From Lepas anatifera (taxonomy: Eukaryota; Arthropoda; Thecostraca; Lepadidae), in NCBI GenBank assembly GCA_034440635.1, contig JAOTON010002130.1, positions 1,546,001 through 1,610,000 of the forward strand: a DNA stretch of 64,000 nucleotides. Reading direction: 5' to 3'. A model generated the notes under the pieces. That model worked only from the letters and a program-made list of their open reading frames with translations, had not been told where the DNA came from and did not search any database. Below, one piece after another: positions 1 to 12,054 of the stretch. A program made the position numbers and the translations under genes. Every line of letters begins with the position of its first letter. The stretch's first letter is position 1.

Positions 1-202
1 ATGATATTTTTTCCTTTTTCGGTTTTAATCGCGTTTTCCTTCCCCGTCAATGATTTATTTGCATTTTCATTGAACCAAAGATGCCCAAAAATGATATAAA
101 CAGGTATGTGTTTTTAGGTTACGCTAAAAAGTGCCCTTTTTTCTCCGGGGTGCCCCTCAAAGTTGGTGTGCCCCCCATACCAAAGCTCTGGCTGCGCCCC
201 TG
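1..202. mobile_element. Right terminus of a hAT-like element (truncated by window edge)
   Basis: The sequence ends at 202 in CTGCGCCCCTG, whose reverse complement CAGGGGCGCAGCCAG is the kind of terminal inverted repeat seen in hAT-type elements. The terminus is preceded by C-rich tracts (gtgccccccata), as in the other hAT-like ends of this window. The left end lies outside the window, so neither the target duplication nor the element size can be tested. No coding potential is seen. Between 203 and 579 I find no convincing gene. Confidence 0.4.
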
Positions 203-579
203 GTCAGGTGTGTTTGATAACCACTAAATGAATATTTTTTGATACATAAAATATCTTAGAACCAATAAAAGTGGTGTTTGCACTTGAATGGTAAAGTTTA
301 TCAACATGTATTTTTGCAGCTTGGCTTCGGGCTTGGCATAGCAGAAACTATGTGATATTACCAAGGAGAACAGACTATAACATCGCACCACTATACAGCT
401 TACGACGCAACTTCTATGCCACTGCTCGTGGAATATTCGAGTCGCTCACAGAAAACATCAAAATTCACGTGTTAATTGTTTATCAAATATTTCGATTAAG
501 TTGAAATTGATTTCTTCTCCGCCAACATTCAGGTCTGCAGCTGAGCGCATAGTGACGCACCGGCGGCTCGCCCCGACAG

Positions 580-985
580 GTCCGCTCCTACAAGCTGGCA
601 CACGAGTTCCAGCATTCCAACACGGTGGCGTACACGGTGGACGCAGAGGAGCCGGATCAGGTGCAGATCGTCACCTCCACTCAGCGCTCCGTCGACCTGC
701 CCGGAATCCAGGTCTCCTCCGAGCCCTCCGAGGCAGCCGTCCGCAAGGCGGCGCTGTACGCCGACGGCAGCGTGTCACAGGTGGCGCTGCAGTCGGACAG
801 CGCGCCGCGCAAGATCGACGGCCTGCGGCTGTCAGTGGTGCCAGTGGCGGAGAAGGAGGACCAGCTGAAGGGGGTGAAGGTGCGCGCCGGAGACCGCGCG
901 GCCATCATCGACAAGATCACCACCCACTACAGTCAGAAGCGGCGCAAGTCGCGGCGGCGCCGGCGCAAACATCTCAAACGCAAAC
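580..985 (+). CDS. Internal coding exon of a secreted TSR protein (basic linker region)
   Basis: This reading frame is open from 556 and is most simply entered at the acceptor ccgacag|gtc (exon from 580, phase 0). An in-frame TGA at 553-555 excludes an earlier start in this frame. The exon encodes 135 residues beginning VRSYKLAHEFQHSN, with an acidic-to-mixed region followed by a strongly basic stretch (KRRKSRRRRRKHLKRKR). GC-rich codons stop near 985-1040, where composition changes. I place the donor at 985|GTCAGT, phase 1: the next exon (2301) supplies the two missing bases of an Arg codon and continues into a thrombospondin repeat. The frame also reads on to a stop at 1165-1167, so an intron-retained alternative end is possible. 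The basic run could bind heparan sulfate or be cut by furin-like proteases; that is inference. Upstream exons with the signal peptide must lie outside the window. I cannot name the family. The proposed intron 986-2300 shows nothing recognisable. Confidence 0.6.
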
Positions 986-2300
986 GTCAGTTCCACCGCG
1001 GAGGGAGGCGCGGCCGTCGTCAGCACCGCCGCCACAGGGCCAACATTAGCGCCCTGTTCAGTCTGGGGGCAAGCACTAATTCTGGAACGGACATATCTCC
1101 CCCTACACTGCCAACTGACTTAAAGGCGATCATTGCCCGCATCCACAAACGGCTATTTAATATTTAATACGATATAGTTTATTTTATGATAATAACAGAG
1201 CTATTTAGAGTCAGGGACAAGGATAGAGTGTAAAAATACAAAGCAGCGCAAGGACACTGGTGACCAATATGCGAGCCATCAATACTTTTTGACACGACAG
1301 ATCTCGTTGGCTCGGCAATTCAACATCATAATATGCCGCCATGTTCAGAAAAGCGCGCCATGCTGACCGAGCTCTATCCTTGACCGCTGACAGAATGTCT
1401 AGAGCTATGGACGCTATGCTGCTTGCAATAGAAATGTGATGAGGTAGTGATGCTGCTCAATGTGATGTTCAGTGTTCAAGACAAAGAACACTTTTTGCGC
1501 GGGGATACTTTTGGACAAATTGAAGGCAGACTTGAAACTGCACCGAATGAGTCGCCCGTGTGATACGTGCACTGTTCAAGATTTGGCAAGGTCATGGTAA
1601 ATCTAAATTTTATGTTCTAAAAGTATCCCTACGTATACGCCTGTTCCTATGTGTTCTAAATCAAAGAAAAGAAGCAAGCCTAAACAAATCGGCTTCATGT
1701 GCCCCTGCACCCTCATGTCCCGGCGGCCCCCTTTCCGCAATTCCGCATGCCTGTCATCCCTCGCCAATCCTTGTGCCGCAAACGAAATGCAATAAGCCTG
1801 CACTAGCTCTCATAAAAGGACAAACAGCCCCTGAATGCCTCACTCTTGCAATATTGGTACATGGAAGCACACGACCTGTACACCGTCGCCATCTGAGTGA
1901 ATCGCACGCGCGTGACCGTCATTAAAACGACCGTAGTTTTAAAGCATGAACTTAAGAGCAAATATCTTGCACTGCTTGACTTTAGATATAAAGAAAAGCC
2001 CACGCGCACGCCCCTATCAAGGTTGACATGCCAACTTTGAGCGGCTCGTGGATGGGAAAAAATGAAATATATCTCGCCAGAATGTTGATCTGGTTTCTGA
2101 TGAGTTTTTTAGACTCGCCGGTACAGACTCCGTCCGATTCACTCAGATGAAGGTACGCCTGTTACAGACTCCGCCCTCCCACCCCTTGACCAGCTTTCTC
2201 TGCTGCAGGCTTGAGTAGTGTTTAGACGGCAGCTGGTGCCGGCGGCCAGCCCCCGCGCTGCTAACGCCTCAGCGCGCCTCTAACCGGCCATGGGTTGCAG

Positions 2301-2497
2301 GTGGTCCGCGTAACTGCTCCGTCAGCCCCTGGTCCGAATGGGGCCGCTGCTCGCGACCCTGCGGTATCGGCGAGATGACCCGTACCCGACGCGTCACCAG
2401 GCATGCACGGCGAGGAGGCAAACCGTGTCCGCCTCTGATTCAGAGGCGCTGGTGCGGCTCTGCCCGTACCTGCGGGAAACGCTACTTCAACTGGTAG
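2301..2497 (+). CDS. Terminal exon: thrombospondin type-1 repeat, end of secreted protein
   Basis: After the acceptor gggttgcag (ending 2300), two bases complete a codon begun at 985, followed by 64 codons and TAG at 2495-2497. The translation contains RNCSVSPWSEWGRCSRPCG, then GGKPCPP and RRWCGSARTCGKRYFNW at the C-terminus. This is a thrombospondin type-1 repeat: the WxxW motif used for C-mannosylation, CSxxCG, a run of Arg residues for the Trp/Arg ladder, and six cysteines. Known TSR domains are extracellular and bind matrix, growth factors or glycosaminoglycans. A single C-terminal TSR after a basic linker is seen in several secreted regulators, but neither mindin/F-spondin nor R-spondin order is demonstrated here. 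The domain assignment is firm; the protein's identity is not. Confidence 0.82.
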
Positions 2498-3762
2498 CCG
2501 GCAGATGGCAGGGTGTGTTTGTTGTGCGCTTTCGATATTTTTGAGTGTATGCGCGAACGGGTTGCAATAAGTGTGTTGACGAGGACATGTCAAAGTTGGT
2601 TGTTCTGGATGGGTGTGTGATGATGTCACGTGACTGCGTTTTCAGAGCGGGCACGACACGAAATGTCCAATTTCACTCGAATTATCCAAACTCACCGCGT
2701 TTCCTCCCCACATGCCTATTTAACCCCGAGTCTCGGCGCAATTGTTCAGGCGTTGGACCATGACCTACGGCAGTTTTTTTCTTCAATTGTGAGCTTCCAG
2801 ATGGATGGAAACATTGATGAGACCCAATGGGACAGTGCTTATGACTTGCGTGGACTCTCCTGCTGGGCTGCAAGTAAGAATATGTTCATACGGACATTCT
2901 CTGGAAATAGCTTGTGCAAATGCCTGTGACGCCTTAAAGCTGATTTCATGCTCTAAGAAATCAGATTGTCACATGCCCAGTTTTCTTTTTGGTAAGGAGT
3001 GAGAAAATATGGCTTGTTAAAACCGATGTACCAGCAGTTGCAAAAGTATTTAAAAGCACATTTAAAAGTTTAAAAGTACACCTTTATCCAACAAGTGGTA
3101 CTTTCGTGGTGTGCTTTAAATTACAATCAGTTTTCACGGGCTTAAGCCCCGGATCCTCACCATTCATCCCGTTTAATCACCCATTCTAACTAAAACATAG
3201 GTGTCGCCACTTGTCGAGCCTCTCCTATATAGAGGGCGTCAAACTTGGGGGAACTCGTGTGGGTTGGACCGTCCATGAATGAAGGATACATCGAGCGGTC
3301 TGAGGAGAGTGCTGTACGTGTTGTCATTGGATGTGTATGTTGCTAACTTAAGTCATTCAGTTACATGGTGGATGTCTGGGCCACCATTGACTAACATAGA
3401 GCTTTATCGTTGTGCCAACGCTGTACAATGGGTGTCGCAACTGGTGTTTTAACGTGCGTTACAGGACTTCTGAACATCCGCGAAGCCTGGACAGGTATCG
3501 ACGTCTTTAGTGATAGGCAAATGAGCCTCAGATTTCTTCTGAAAACTCTACAGGAAGGAAAAAACGTCGACAGTCACAGATCTGAGCAATTGTTTTGCAC
3601 TGGAAGCAACCAGGCATGGTAAATTAATTATTTAAGCAGACGTTTTAAGTTAAGTGTCTAATTTTAGTAGCATTAATAATTTATTGGTTCAAATGCCTAA
3701 TACGTAATGTCCATCTATCCAGCCACGTTGTCTCGATGTGCGCCCTGTTCGTTAGCATGTGC
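2498..3762. other. 3' flank of TSR gene, no further gene seen
   Basis: This should contain the 3' UTR of the TSR gene, but no clear AATAAA is found close to the stop. Short open frames here have no coding-like composition or recognisable motif. Confidence 0.4.
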
Positions 3763-5169
3763 AGCTGTCTGAGACGTACCCCCGCGGTCGGGACTCTCCA
3801 GCGGCTGTGTGAGACGTACCCCCGCTGTGGGGACTCTCCGTCGGCTGTGTGAGACGTACCCCCGCTGTGGGGACTCTCCGTCGGCTGTGTGAGACGTACC
3901 CCCGCAGTCGGGGCTCTCCAGCGGCTGTGTGAGACGTACCCCCGCGGTGGGCTTCCAGCGGCTGTGTGAGACGTACCTTCGCTGTGGGGACTCTCCGTCG
4001 GCTGTGTGAGACGTACCCCCGCTGTGGGGACTCTCCGTCGGCTGTGTGAGACGTACCCCCGCTGTCGGGGCTCTCCAGCGGCTGTGTGAGACGTATTCCG
4101 CTGTGGGGACTCTCCGTCGGCTGTGTGAGACGTACCCCCGCGGTCGGGTCTCTCCAGCGGCTGTGTGAGACGTATCCCGCTGTGGGGACTCTCCGTCGGC
4201 TGTGTGAGACGTACCCCCGCAGTCGGGACTCTCCAGCGGCTGTGTGAGACGTACCCCCGCGGTCGGGACTCCCCAGCGGCTGTGTGAGACGTACCCCCGC
4301 GGCCGGGTCTCTCCGTCGGCTGTGTGAGACGTACCCCCGCGGTCGGGACTCCCCCAGCGGCTGTGTGAGACGTATCCCCGTGGCCGGGTCTCTCCGTCGG
4401 CTGTGGGAGACGTACCCCCGCTGTCGGGACTCTTCAGCGGCTGTGTGAGACGTACCCCCGCGGTCGGGTCTCTCCAGCGGCTGTGTGAGACGTACCTTCG
4501 CTGTGGGGACTCTCCGTCGGCTGTGTGAGACGTACCCCCGCTGTGGGGACTCTCCGTCGGCTGTGTGAGACGTACCCCCGCGGCCGGGGCTCTCCAGCGG
4601 CTGTGTGAGACGTACCCCCGCTGTGGGGGCTCTCCGTCGGCTGTGTGAGACGTACCCCCGCTGTCGGGTCTCTCCAGCGGCTGTGTGAGACGTACCCCCG
4701 CTGTGGGGACTCTCCAGCGGCTGTGTGAGACGTACCCCCGCTGTGGGGACTCTCCGTCGGCTGTGGGAGACGTACCCCCGCAGTCGGAACTCTCCAGCGG
4801 CTGTGTGAGACGTACTCCCGCTGTGGGGACTCTCCGTCGGCTGTGGGAGACGTACCCCCGCAGTCGGGACTCTCCAGCGGCTGTGTGAGACGTACCCCCG
4901 CTGTGGGGGCTCTCCGTCGGCTGTGTGAGACGTACCCCCGCTGTCGGGTCTCTCCAGCGGCTGTGTGAGACGTACCCCCGCTGTGGGGACTCTCCAGCGG
5001 CTGTGTGAGACGTACCCCCGCTGTCGGGTCTCTCCAGCGGCTGTGTGAGACGTACCCCCGCTGTCGGGACTCTCCAGCGGCTGTGGGAGACGTACCCCCG
5101 CTGTGGGGACTCTCCGTCGGCTGTGGGAGACGTACCCCGCGGCCGGGACTCTCCAGCGGCTGTGTGAGA
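3763..5169. repeat. 40-bp minisatellite array, about 35 copies
   Basis: The unit is 40 bp: tgtgagacgtacccccgc followed by (t/g)gtcggg(a/t)ctctcc(a/g)(g/t)cggc. Two main variants alternate irregularly, one with gtggggactctccgtcg and one with tcgggactctccagcg. Occasional one-base deletions occur (for example acgtattccg near 4092). Because 40 is not a multiple of 3, any long frame must pass through all three frames of the unit. The minus-strand unit lacks stops in every frame, which yields a spurious 492-codon frame (3752-5230) and a 286-codon frame (4434-5294). Confidence 0.95.
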
Positions 5170-5701
5170 TTGGCGCGTAATTTATACCGGCCGTGCAGGA
5201 TGAGTGGCAGAGAAGGCAGCGGATACACATGAACGTGCTTCCTTTCCACGCCGGTACTGCTGCAGTAGCGGTGAAACCGCTGTAGAATCAGCAATACACT
5301 GATCCGGGTATTCCAGCTGTCTCCATTGCAAGTTATAATGCAGGTAAAAACAGAGGCGTTGCCAGGATTTGGTCAAGGAGAGGTTCAACGGCCATCGGAC
5401 GGGCTGATGAAATCATGGAACCGTTTTCCATCAACTTCCTCTTTTCACTGTACACTTCCAGCTTTTGAGGGCCTAAGGGCCTTAGCATAACGCCCTATAT
5501 TTCTATAGTATATCAACATTAGCAGATGAAGGCCATAGCGTTTTACAGGTCTTTGATACGACCCGGGACGCTGTGTAATGTCCATAGTAAGCCATTATGG
5601 AGCCAGACATGACATCACATTCACATCAAAGCGCAGGCATTCGAACCGCACCAGTTCCCGAAGATTCAGATTATGCCATGGTTGAGTCCTGAAGCTGGGA
5701 T
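5170..5701. other. Unassigned single-copy-like DNA
   Basis: No gene, structured RNA or repeat is recognised between the minisatellite and the SINE-like sequence. Confidence 0.4.
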
Positions 5702-5900
5702 GGGGGCCCGGGGTAGTGCAGTGGTTAGCCTGCTCGCCTTCCACGCGGCCAAGCCGGGCTCACGGCCCGGCGGAGAACTTGCGCAAGGAACGGCTAAGCT
5801 CCCGGAAACCCTTCGAACAGGGGACGAGTTTGCGACACCTTAAAGCCCTGGCAGTTGGTGTGTCGATAAGCCCCGAAAATTCATTATGAAAGTTGGGTCA
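5702..5900 (+). mobile_element. tRNA-derived SINE-like element
   Basis: The head ggggtagtgcagtggttag resembles a tRNA 5' half with an RNA polymerase III A box. A degenerate B-box region (gggctcacggcccgg) follows about 40 bp on. The downstream body (gtgtgtcgataagccccg) is not tRNA-like, so this is a SINE-type fusion rather than a tRNA gene; no cloverleaf closes properly. The 3' boundary is approximate and no clear target duplication was seen. Confidence 0.5.
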
Positions 5901-5989
5901 ACAATGAACATGTAAACACGTTTTCAAGCTGGCTTCAGATGGATGTTCATGCCTCCCACAATTGATGTGTGTTCTGTCTTTATCACAGA

Positions 5990-6790
5990 ACAATAGGGTA
6001 AGGGCGGGTAGAGTACGCGGGAGATAAGAGTACGCAGCAGCTGTTTTGGTTACTTAGCAACCACTGAGATGGTGGATACCCTGGTATAAAAAGCTAGGTC
6101 AGTGCCTAGGCTGCACACCAAATTAAACGTGCTCCTGTTCTTCCCGCGGGAGTACAGAGCAAAATAAGTTTCTGGACCCTTGAAGTAATATTTCTTAACT
6201 GGGTAAACTTGTAGGCCATGCCTCTATTATCAAAAGTATTGTATTACGGTCTGTCATCAGTAGGAAAGCTGAGCTGAGAGTATGCACCAGACGAAGCTCA
6301 CGCTAAAATGCCAGCCAACATGTTTATGAAGACTTTCTTCCCAAGGGAGCATGTCCGGCAGAGTACGCATGCTTAAGAGATAGGAAAATTTAATTTTCGC
6401 TCGGGACAGAGTCCGCAATTCATATTTTGAAAACCAAACGTTGCAACATAGTTCTTGTATATTCGAACGATATACAATCACAATCACCTAGTTTGGCGAC
6501 AAAAAAACTTCGCGACATGGCCTATGCACCTAAAGCACGCGGGGCATCAATGCGTACTCCAGCGCCTCTCTTGCTTACTCTTACCGACCCACTCCGGCAA
6601 GAGTACGCACGTGACTTTTATTTTTGATGGGGTCTGGGAGTTCCATTCAGAGACATCGAGTTGAAACATGGACCATACATAGAAAATTCTTCAGGCTAAA
6701 CAACCACATACAAATTTTAGCTGTTAGACTTATAGAGAAAGTGAGAGCCTTTAGAAGTTGTGCGTACTCTTGCACGGACTTCCCCTATCC
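5990..6790. repeat. Region with dispersed GAGTACGC motif copies
   Basis: GAGTACGC occurs near 6012, 6027, 6361 and 6602 on the plus strand and as GCGTACTC near 6551 and 6763, often within the longer AAGAGTACGCA. An 8-mer in six copies over about 750 bp is far above chance. The array is irregular in spacing and orientation. No gene is recognised. Confidence 0.4.
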
Positions 6791-6799
6791 AAGGCCACA

Positions 6800-8364
6800 C
6801 GGCTAAAGTGGACACACAGTGCAAGCAAAACAAGCCCACATGGCCTGACCACTCAGGCAGCAAATGTGCGACACGGGCTCGCGTGGAGTCTGAGCACTGG
6901 AATGTCCGACTGATGACAAGGTGCACAAGCAGCTGTTTACGACCGGGAAAGTGGCCTTCCATTTCCATGCTCCGAGGCCACCTATGGAAAAGTGCAATTG
7001 AAAGACGCGTCTTTTTCTGAAATGGTGACTTTGACCGGACTTTTCTGTGATACAGTCTCCGGCAGTGGGGTCGGCAGTGGGGCAGTGGGCTCTGGCTACG
7101 TTGGGCCCCACCGTGTCGCAATGAAAGCACGGCCTTTGACAAATGGAAACAAGCCCAATAGTTGCAGTCACTCCATTGCGATGTGCCCCCTGTCCACAAT
7201 GTAAGTCACTAGCGGGCGTACCCTGAAGACTGCCTGCGGCGCGGCCAGGTGGCCGGCCAGCCTAGCACCGCCGGGACGAGGAGAGGACGGAATATATAGT
7301 GCAGTCTTTGGGATTTGCTGCGTCTCAACTCGTAAGAGAGTAATGACGTCGGTGCAATACAAGAACACCGTTTAAGGTTTTGCCGTGTCCATCCCTGTTC
7401 TACATTGGGTTGCAGCATTCAAATAAGTCGCATGACGCAATTTACCTCATACACAGTCAAATCCAAAAGCGTCGTCTAGTATGCCTTCTAAAGAGGACGG
7501 AAACGGGGTAACCAATGATGGAAAACAAAGTCCACTTTTTCATGCGTTCAGTCAATAAGGGTGCAGTGCAAATCCTTTTAGGATGATATAATACTGGAGT
7601 CACATTTATCCCTTTAAACAGACATAGGCAATTTCTACACGCAATGACATGGACCACGTAATTGAATTGGTGATTACCACACTCGACCGAATCTATTCAA
7701 CATGGACGTTACCAAGGCTGACTTTTCGGGGGAGGGGGCGGGCAAGCTGGAAGTTTGGGCTAGATCAGAGATAGCTATTTATTTCTTCCAGACTCAACTC
7801 CCACCATTTTAAAAACCAAATCCCTTCTTGTCTTCAAGCCATACTTGCTTTGTTACTAGGCTCGCCCTTGCGTCGTCACCAATTACTTTGCGTTTCTCAA
7901 GCGGCAGAATCAGCGATGCATGATTGGTGTCCGGTGTAACTTTTTGGAGAAATGCTATAAGATTGGGCTGAGACCCTGACATGAGGGCCGCGAGCAAGAG
8001 AGGCTGATCCGACCTGTGCACCCACAAAGACACCAGCTGGCACGTACCTTGGGCTGGCACGGCGTTGATTCCACTGCTGCGGTGAGCACTTCCAAGGCCA
8101 TAAAATTCACGAAAAGACAGGTGGAGGTATTTAATTATAAAGATGAATAAGCTATGAATCCTTATCTGTTGGTTAGCTTTTAATTAAGATAGCAATTTGG
8201 CAGAAAGTGTAAAAAAACTAACAATGACTTTGCCACACAATTAATGGCTCAAAATTAATGGGACCAATATTCTAATTTAAACAATGAATGAATCTGTTTT
8301 CCTGGGGTTGCACAAATTCGATTGGTGTACATCGGAAGTCACTCTTACTTATTAAAATACCATA
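6800..8364. other. Intergenic DNA without a supportable gene
   Basis: Overlapping short frames occur on both strands, none with a motif. A minus-strand frame at 7809-8060 has a consensus-like donor (CAAG|GTACGT near 8047) at its upstream side, but I see no paired acceptor or domain, so no exon is called. Confidence 0.35.
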
Positions 8365-8525
8365 CTAATGAGCAGTGGCGTAGCCAGGATTCGCCAAGGG
8401 GGTCCGACTACCTTCGGGGGGCCCCCAGGCCGGGGGCCCCTTATTAGCCGGGGCTCATCTCCTATATTTGTCGTATAATATTTTGGCATTATTAAATTTA
8501 CATGACAGAAATTTTGTTATACCTT

Positions 8526-8980
8526 TTAAAGGAAATGTGGCACCTTGGTCGAATCCTGGATTTTAGTGTAATTAGGCGTACTTGTAGCCGAAAATAATGA
8601 GACCACTCATGACTTCTCTGAAAAATGTACAATAAGCTCAATATTTTGATTTTTAAATACTCCTCTAGGAAAAGAAATAAATATCTGCCTGTGGATGGCG
8701 TCATGATCTGGCAACCACTACCATGCTCGAAAAGCTTCAAGGGTTTCGATTGGCTGATGCTTATCGTGACGTCAGCATGTCGTCACACCAACAGCCATGA
8801 CAACTGTGGCCTGCTGCTAGGGGTACATGAGGGGTACATTGTAGGTAGATTTTAGCTTTTTTCTACGGAAATCTCGAGTTCCAAGACAAATGATATATTG
8901 AGTACCGGGTTTTCTGAATTGCTTTACAACTTCGCTATCTCAGTTAAAACCACGTTATGAAGGTGCCACCTTCCCTTTAA
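8526..8980. mobile_element. 455-bp TTAA-targeting MITE inside copy A
   Basis: TTAA flanks both ends, and the terminal inverted repeats are AAAGGAAATGTGGCACCTT and AAGGTGCCACCTTCCCTTT. The inverted composite copy B (around 39000) has a single TTAA at the equivalent place and no insert, giving a natural empty site. TTAA duplication is the hallmark of the piggyBac group. The element is non-coding. A second copy, inverted, lies at 49923-50378. Confidence 0.85.
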
Positions 8981-9999
8981 ATGTTTGTTCTTATTTTCTT
9001 AATAGTTTGATTTTTCTCGATCCGACCAAGTGTTGGTAAATTTAGACCACCAAATATTAAGGCTGGCCCATACCTATATGGCAGCGTGGCTATAATAACA
9101 GCTTTGTGGCACATTTCGGGAAATTAAATGTTGCTGCGTGCATGATGTTAAACCTGACTCTACCTCAACTCACTCTGATAATCAGGCATGAAGTTATTGA
9201 AGGTCAGTCGTTTTGAGTACGAAGAAATGGTATTCTACAGGAAATGATTACCAACTCTTTCCGGGTGTCGAATTCATGAACTCTTTAATCAGAAAATTTC
9301 CAAAGAAATGGAAAAACATTAATAAAAATACAGGGGATATGGTATTGTGTTCCGGACGCCATATAACGTCTATTCCGCGGAAATATCCTGATGAACTCAC
9401 CAGCACCACAGTTTCTTTCTTACCCTTGCAATGTTGTAAATGAGCAAATTACCAAAACAATAGGCGCCTGGGATACATATCGCCTTGGATCATTTTGTCA
9501 TTGTTATTTTCAACCTTTTATCCCTATTTTTCTTTTTGGGTTTATGCTGATCAATTTCTGTAATTGCCCTTGTTTGTCTGGTTTCCTACGAAAATATTTG
9601 GAAGTTGTTTATTTCAGAGTAATTATGACGGTAGTTATTGGGATTAAGCTAATAGATTAAAAATCAGCTGAAGTGCCAAATTCCCTGTTCGATTTGCTAT
9701 TATGGATGCTAAAACTAGACTAATTTTTGCCTTTCTTTCGGTAATTGTGCCTGATCGACATGTTTCAATTTGTCTTTTTTGGTACGCAATGGGCATAGAT
9801 ACATTTTTCTGAGGCATATAATTTTCGAAAATACTCTTTGAGCATTGGATCTCAAGCGATATTTCCGGATTGTATTCTAAAAGCTAAAAGAAATGGAAAG
9901 GAAAAAGGACGCTCAATGAAAGGGATTTAGAAGTGTACCCCATATACTACTCAAAACCTATTCCGTGGACGGTCATACTGATGAAACCGCTCATTTACT

Positions 10000-11960
10000 C
10001 CTCCCTAGCCATTGGTTGGAGACCCCGGAGCTTGGGGAGGTGAGTACTTCCTTGGGCTTTGGGTCTCTGATAGGTGGACTTTGGGGAACTTTGTTCCTTG
10101 TACAAGGCTTGTATTGCTATGCCAGTGTTAAGCCATCCAGGACCACCACCCACCGCCCCCTCCCCGCCCTCTGGATCGAGCAGAGATCTCCAGGGGCCTA
10201 GCACTTCACATGGTGCCGAAACCAGTATCTGGGGACCCCGAAAACAACACTTTTCCTCAAATCAGTACTCACGTCCCCCAAAACCAGCATTTCGGTGTAC
10301 CATGAGACTACCTACTGGGACCCCTGGAACTTACTCTCATGGGGCCTGAGGATATCTCTGAGCCGGGGGAGGGGAGGAAGGGGAGGAATGCTCGCTGAGA
10401 CTAGCTCTCGGGGGCACCCGAGGGCAGCCTCAGGGGACCCCTGGGACTAACGCCTGGAAACCTCGTAAGACTAATTGTCGGATCTCGGAGATTAGGTCTC
10501 CGGCTCTCCTTACACTAGAACTGAAAGTTCCCCTGAAAATAACTCGGGCTTCCGAGATCAGTTCTTGGGGGACCTGCGACTAGCTCTGGGGCCGCCTAAG
10601 ACTATCACTGGGTGGCACTCACAAGGTTAATTTCTGGCCCCTCTCCCGATTAGATCTCAGGAGGTCTCTGAGGCTGATTCACGGCGCTTCTTGATCAAAA
10701 TTGGGGGCCCTTGAGAATCTCTCGGGGCTTCTTATATTAGTTATCGGCAGCACCTCTGGGACTAATTATCGGGCCCCCAGATTTGCTCTGAGGGGGGGCT
10801 GCGACGGATTCTCGGGGTCATCCAGATTAGCTCTTGGGGGTCCCCTGAGGCTGTCTCTGGGGTGGAGAGGGGGGGCTGGGAATGACTTTCCAACGGCCCC
10901 CTGAGACTAACCCTGGGGCGCCCCCTGGGCCTAAAACTCGAGACGGGAAGTGTGGAAGCACCCCTGAGACTGAGTCTTTGGCACGGCACTCCTGAGACTG
11001 CCTCTCGGAAGCCCAGATTAGCCCTCAGAGGCCTAAGGCTAACTCGGGGTCCGTGAGACCAAAATTCGGGAGCACCTCTGGGAATTACTCTCAAAGCCCC
11101 AAAATTAGCTCTCAGACGTCCCTGAGACTAACTCCCGGAAGCACTCTGAGACTAACTTTTGGGTGCTCCCTGAGATTGACTCTCGAGGCCCCTTATGCAA
11201 AAACTCGGGGCACAGCCTGAGGCTAAATCTCGAGGGTTCCCAAGATTACCCCTCGGGGGCCTCCTGAGACCAGCACTCTGCGGATCAAATGAGACTAGCT
11301 CGGGCCCCCAGATTAACTCTCGGGGCCACCTGAAAGTAAATATTGCCTCCTGAGAGAGACTCCCGTATGACTATGGGCCCCTGAGACCGAATCTCGGGGG
11401 TCCTCTAAGACTGACTCTCGGGGTCCCCTTGACCGACTCTTGGGGTTCTCTGAGACTGGCTCCCATGGGGGCCCCTGAAATAGACTTTCGCCGGGCCCTG
11501 AGACCCTCACTTTGGGGGCCCCTGGGACTAGCTCGGGGCCCCCTGAGACTGACTCTCGGGGCTCCCTGATACCAATTTTCAGTACCCCCTGAAACCAACT
11601 CTTGGGGCCCATGAGATAGAATATCGGGGGGGCTCCCCGAGACCGACTATCGGGGTCCCCTTTACCAACTCTTGGGGTTCTCTGAGACTGACTCTCACGG
11701 AGTCCCCTAAAATAGACTGTCGCGGGGCCCTGAGAACCACTCTCTGGGGGCCCCTGGGACTAGCTTGTCCCCCTGAGACCGACTCTCGGGGCCCCCTGAG
11801 ACTGAATTTTTGGATCCCCTGAAATCAACTCTCAGGGGCCCCCTGAAATCTACTTTCGGAGACCTTGAGACCGACTCTCAGGGCGGAGTCCTGAGGCCGA
11901 CTCGGGACGCCCTGAGAACGAATTTTCAGGGGCTTCTGAGACTGACTCTGGGGGCCCCGT
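10000..11960. repeat. Degenerate minisatellite of about 20 bp, block 1
   Basis: Diverged copies of a unit like cctgagactgactctcgggg are repeated with variable spacing inside the composite element. All frames are interrupted or built from the repeat, so the short ORFs seen here are artefacts. The matching block in the inverted copy is at 36940-38150. Confidence 0.8.
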
Positions 11961-12054
11961 GATCAGAGAATCCTTTGCAGTGGTTCAGATTGGCCCAAGG
12001 GGGTCCTCGGACTCCTAGGACCCCTTGGCTACGCCACTGCATCCACACATTCGG

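Noticed and set aside
320..502. Possible upstream exon of the TSR gene after tttttgcag
   Set aside because: The frame is open but uses AT-rich codons unlike the next exon, has no good donor, and shows no motif.
3763..5169. CRISPR array
   Set aside because: The 40-bp units are contiguous without unique spacers, and the context is eukaryotic.
3752..5230. A 492-residue Arg/Ser/Pro-rich protein on the minus strand
   Set aside because: It is entirely the translation of a 40-bp tandem repeat that cycles through frames. There is no non-repetitive coding sequence.
5702..5775. tRNA gene
   Set aside because: The A-box region is tRNA-like, but the stems do not close and the B box is degenerate. A SINE head fits better.
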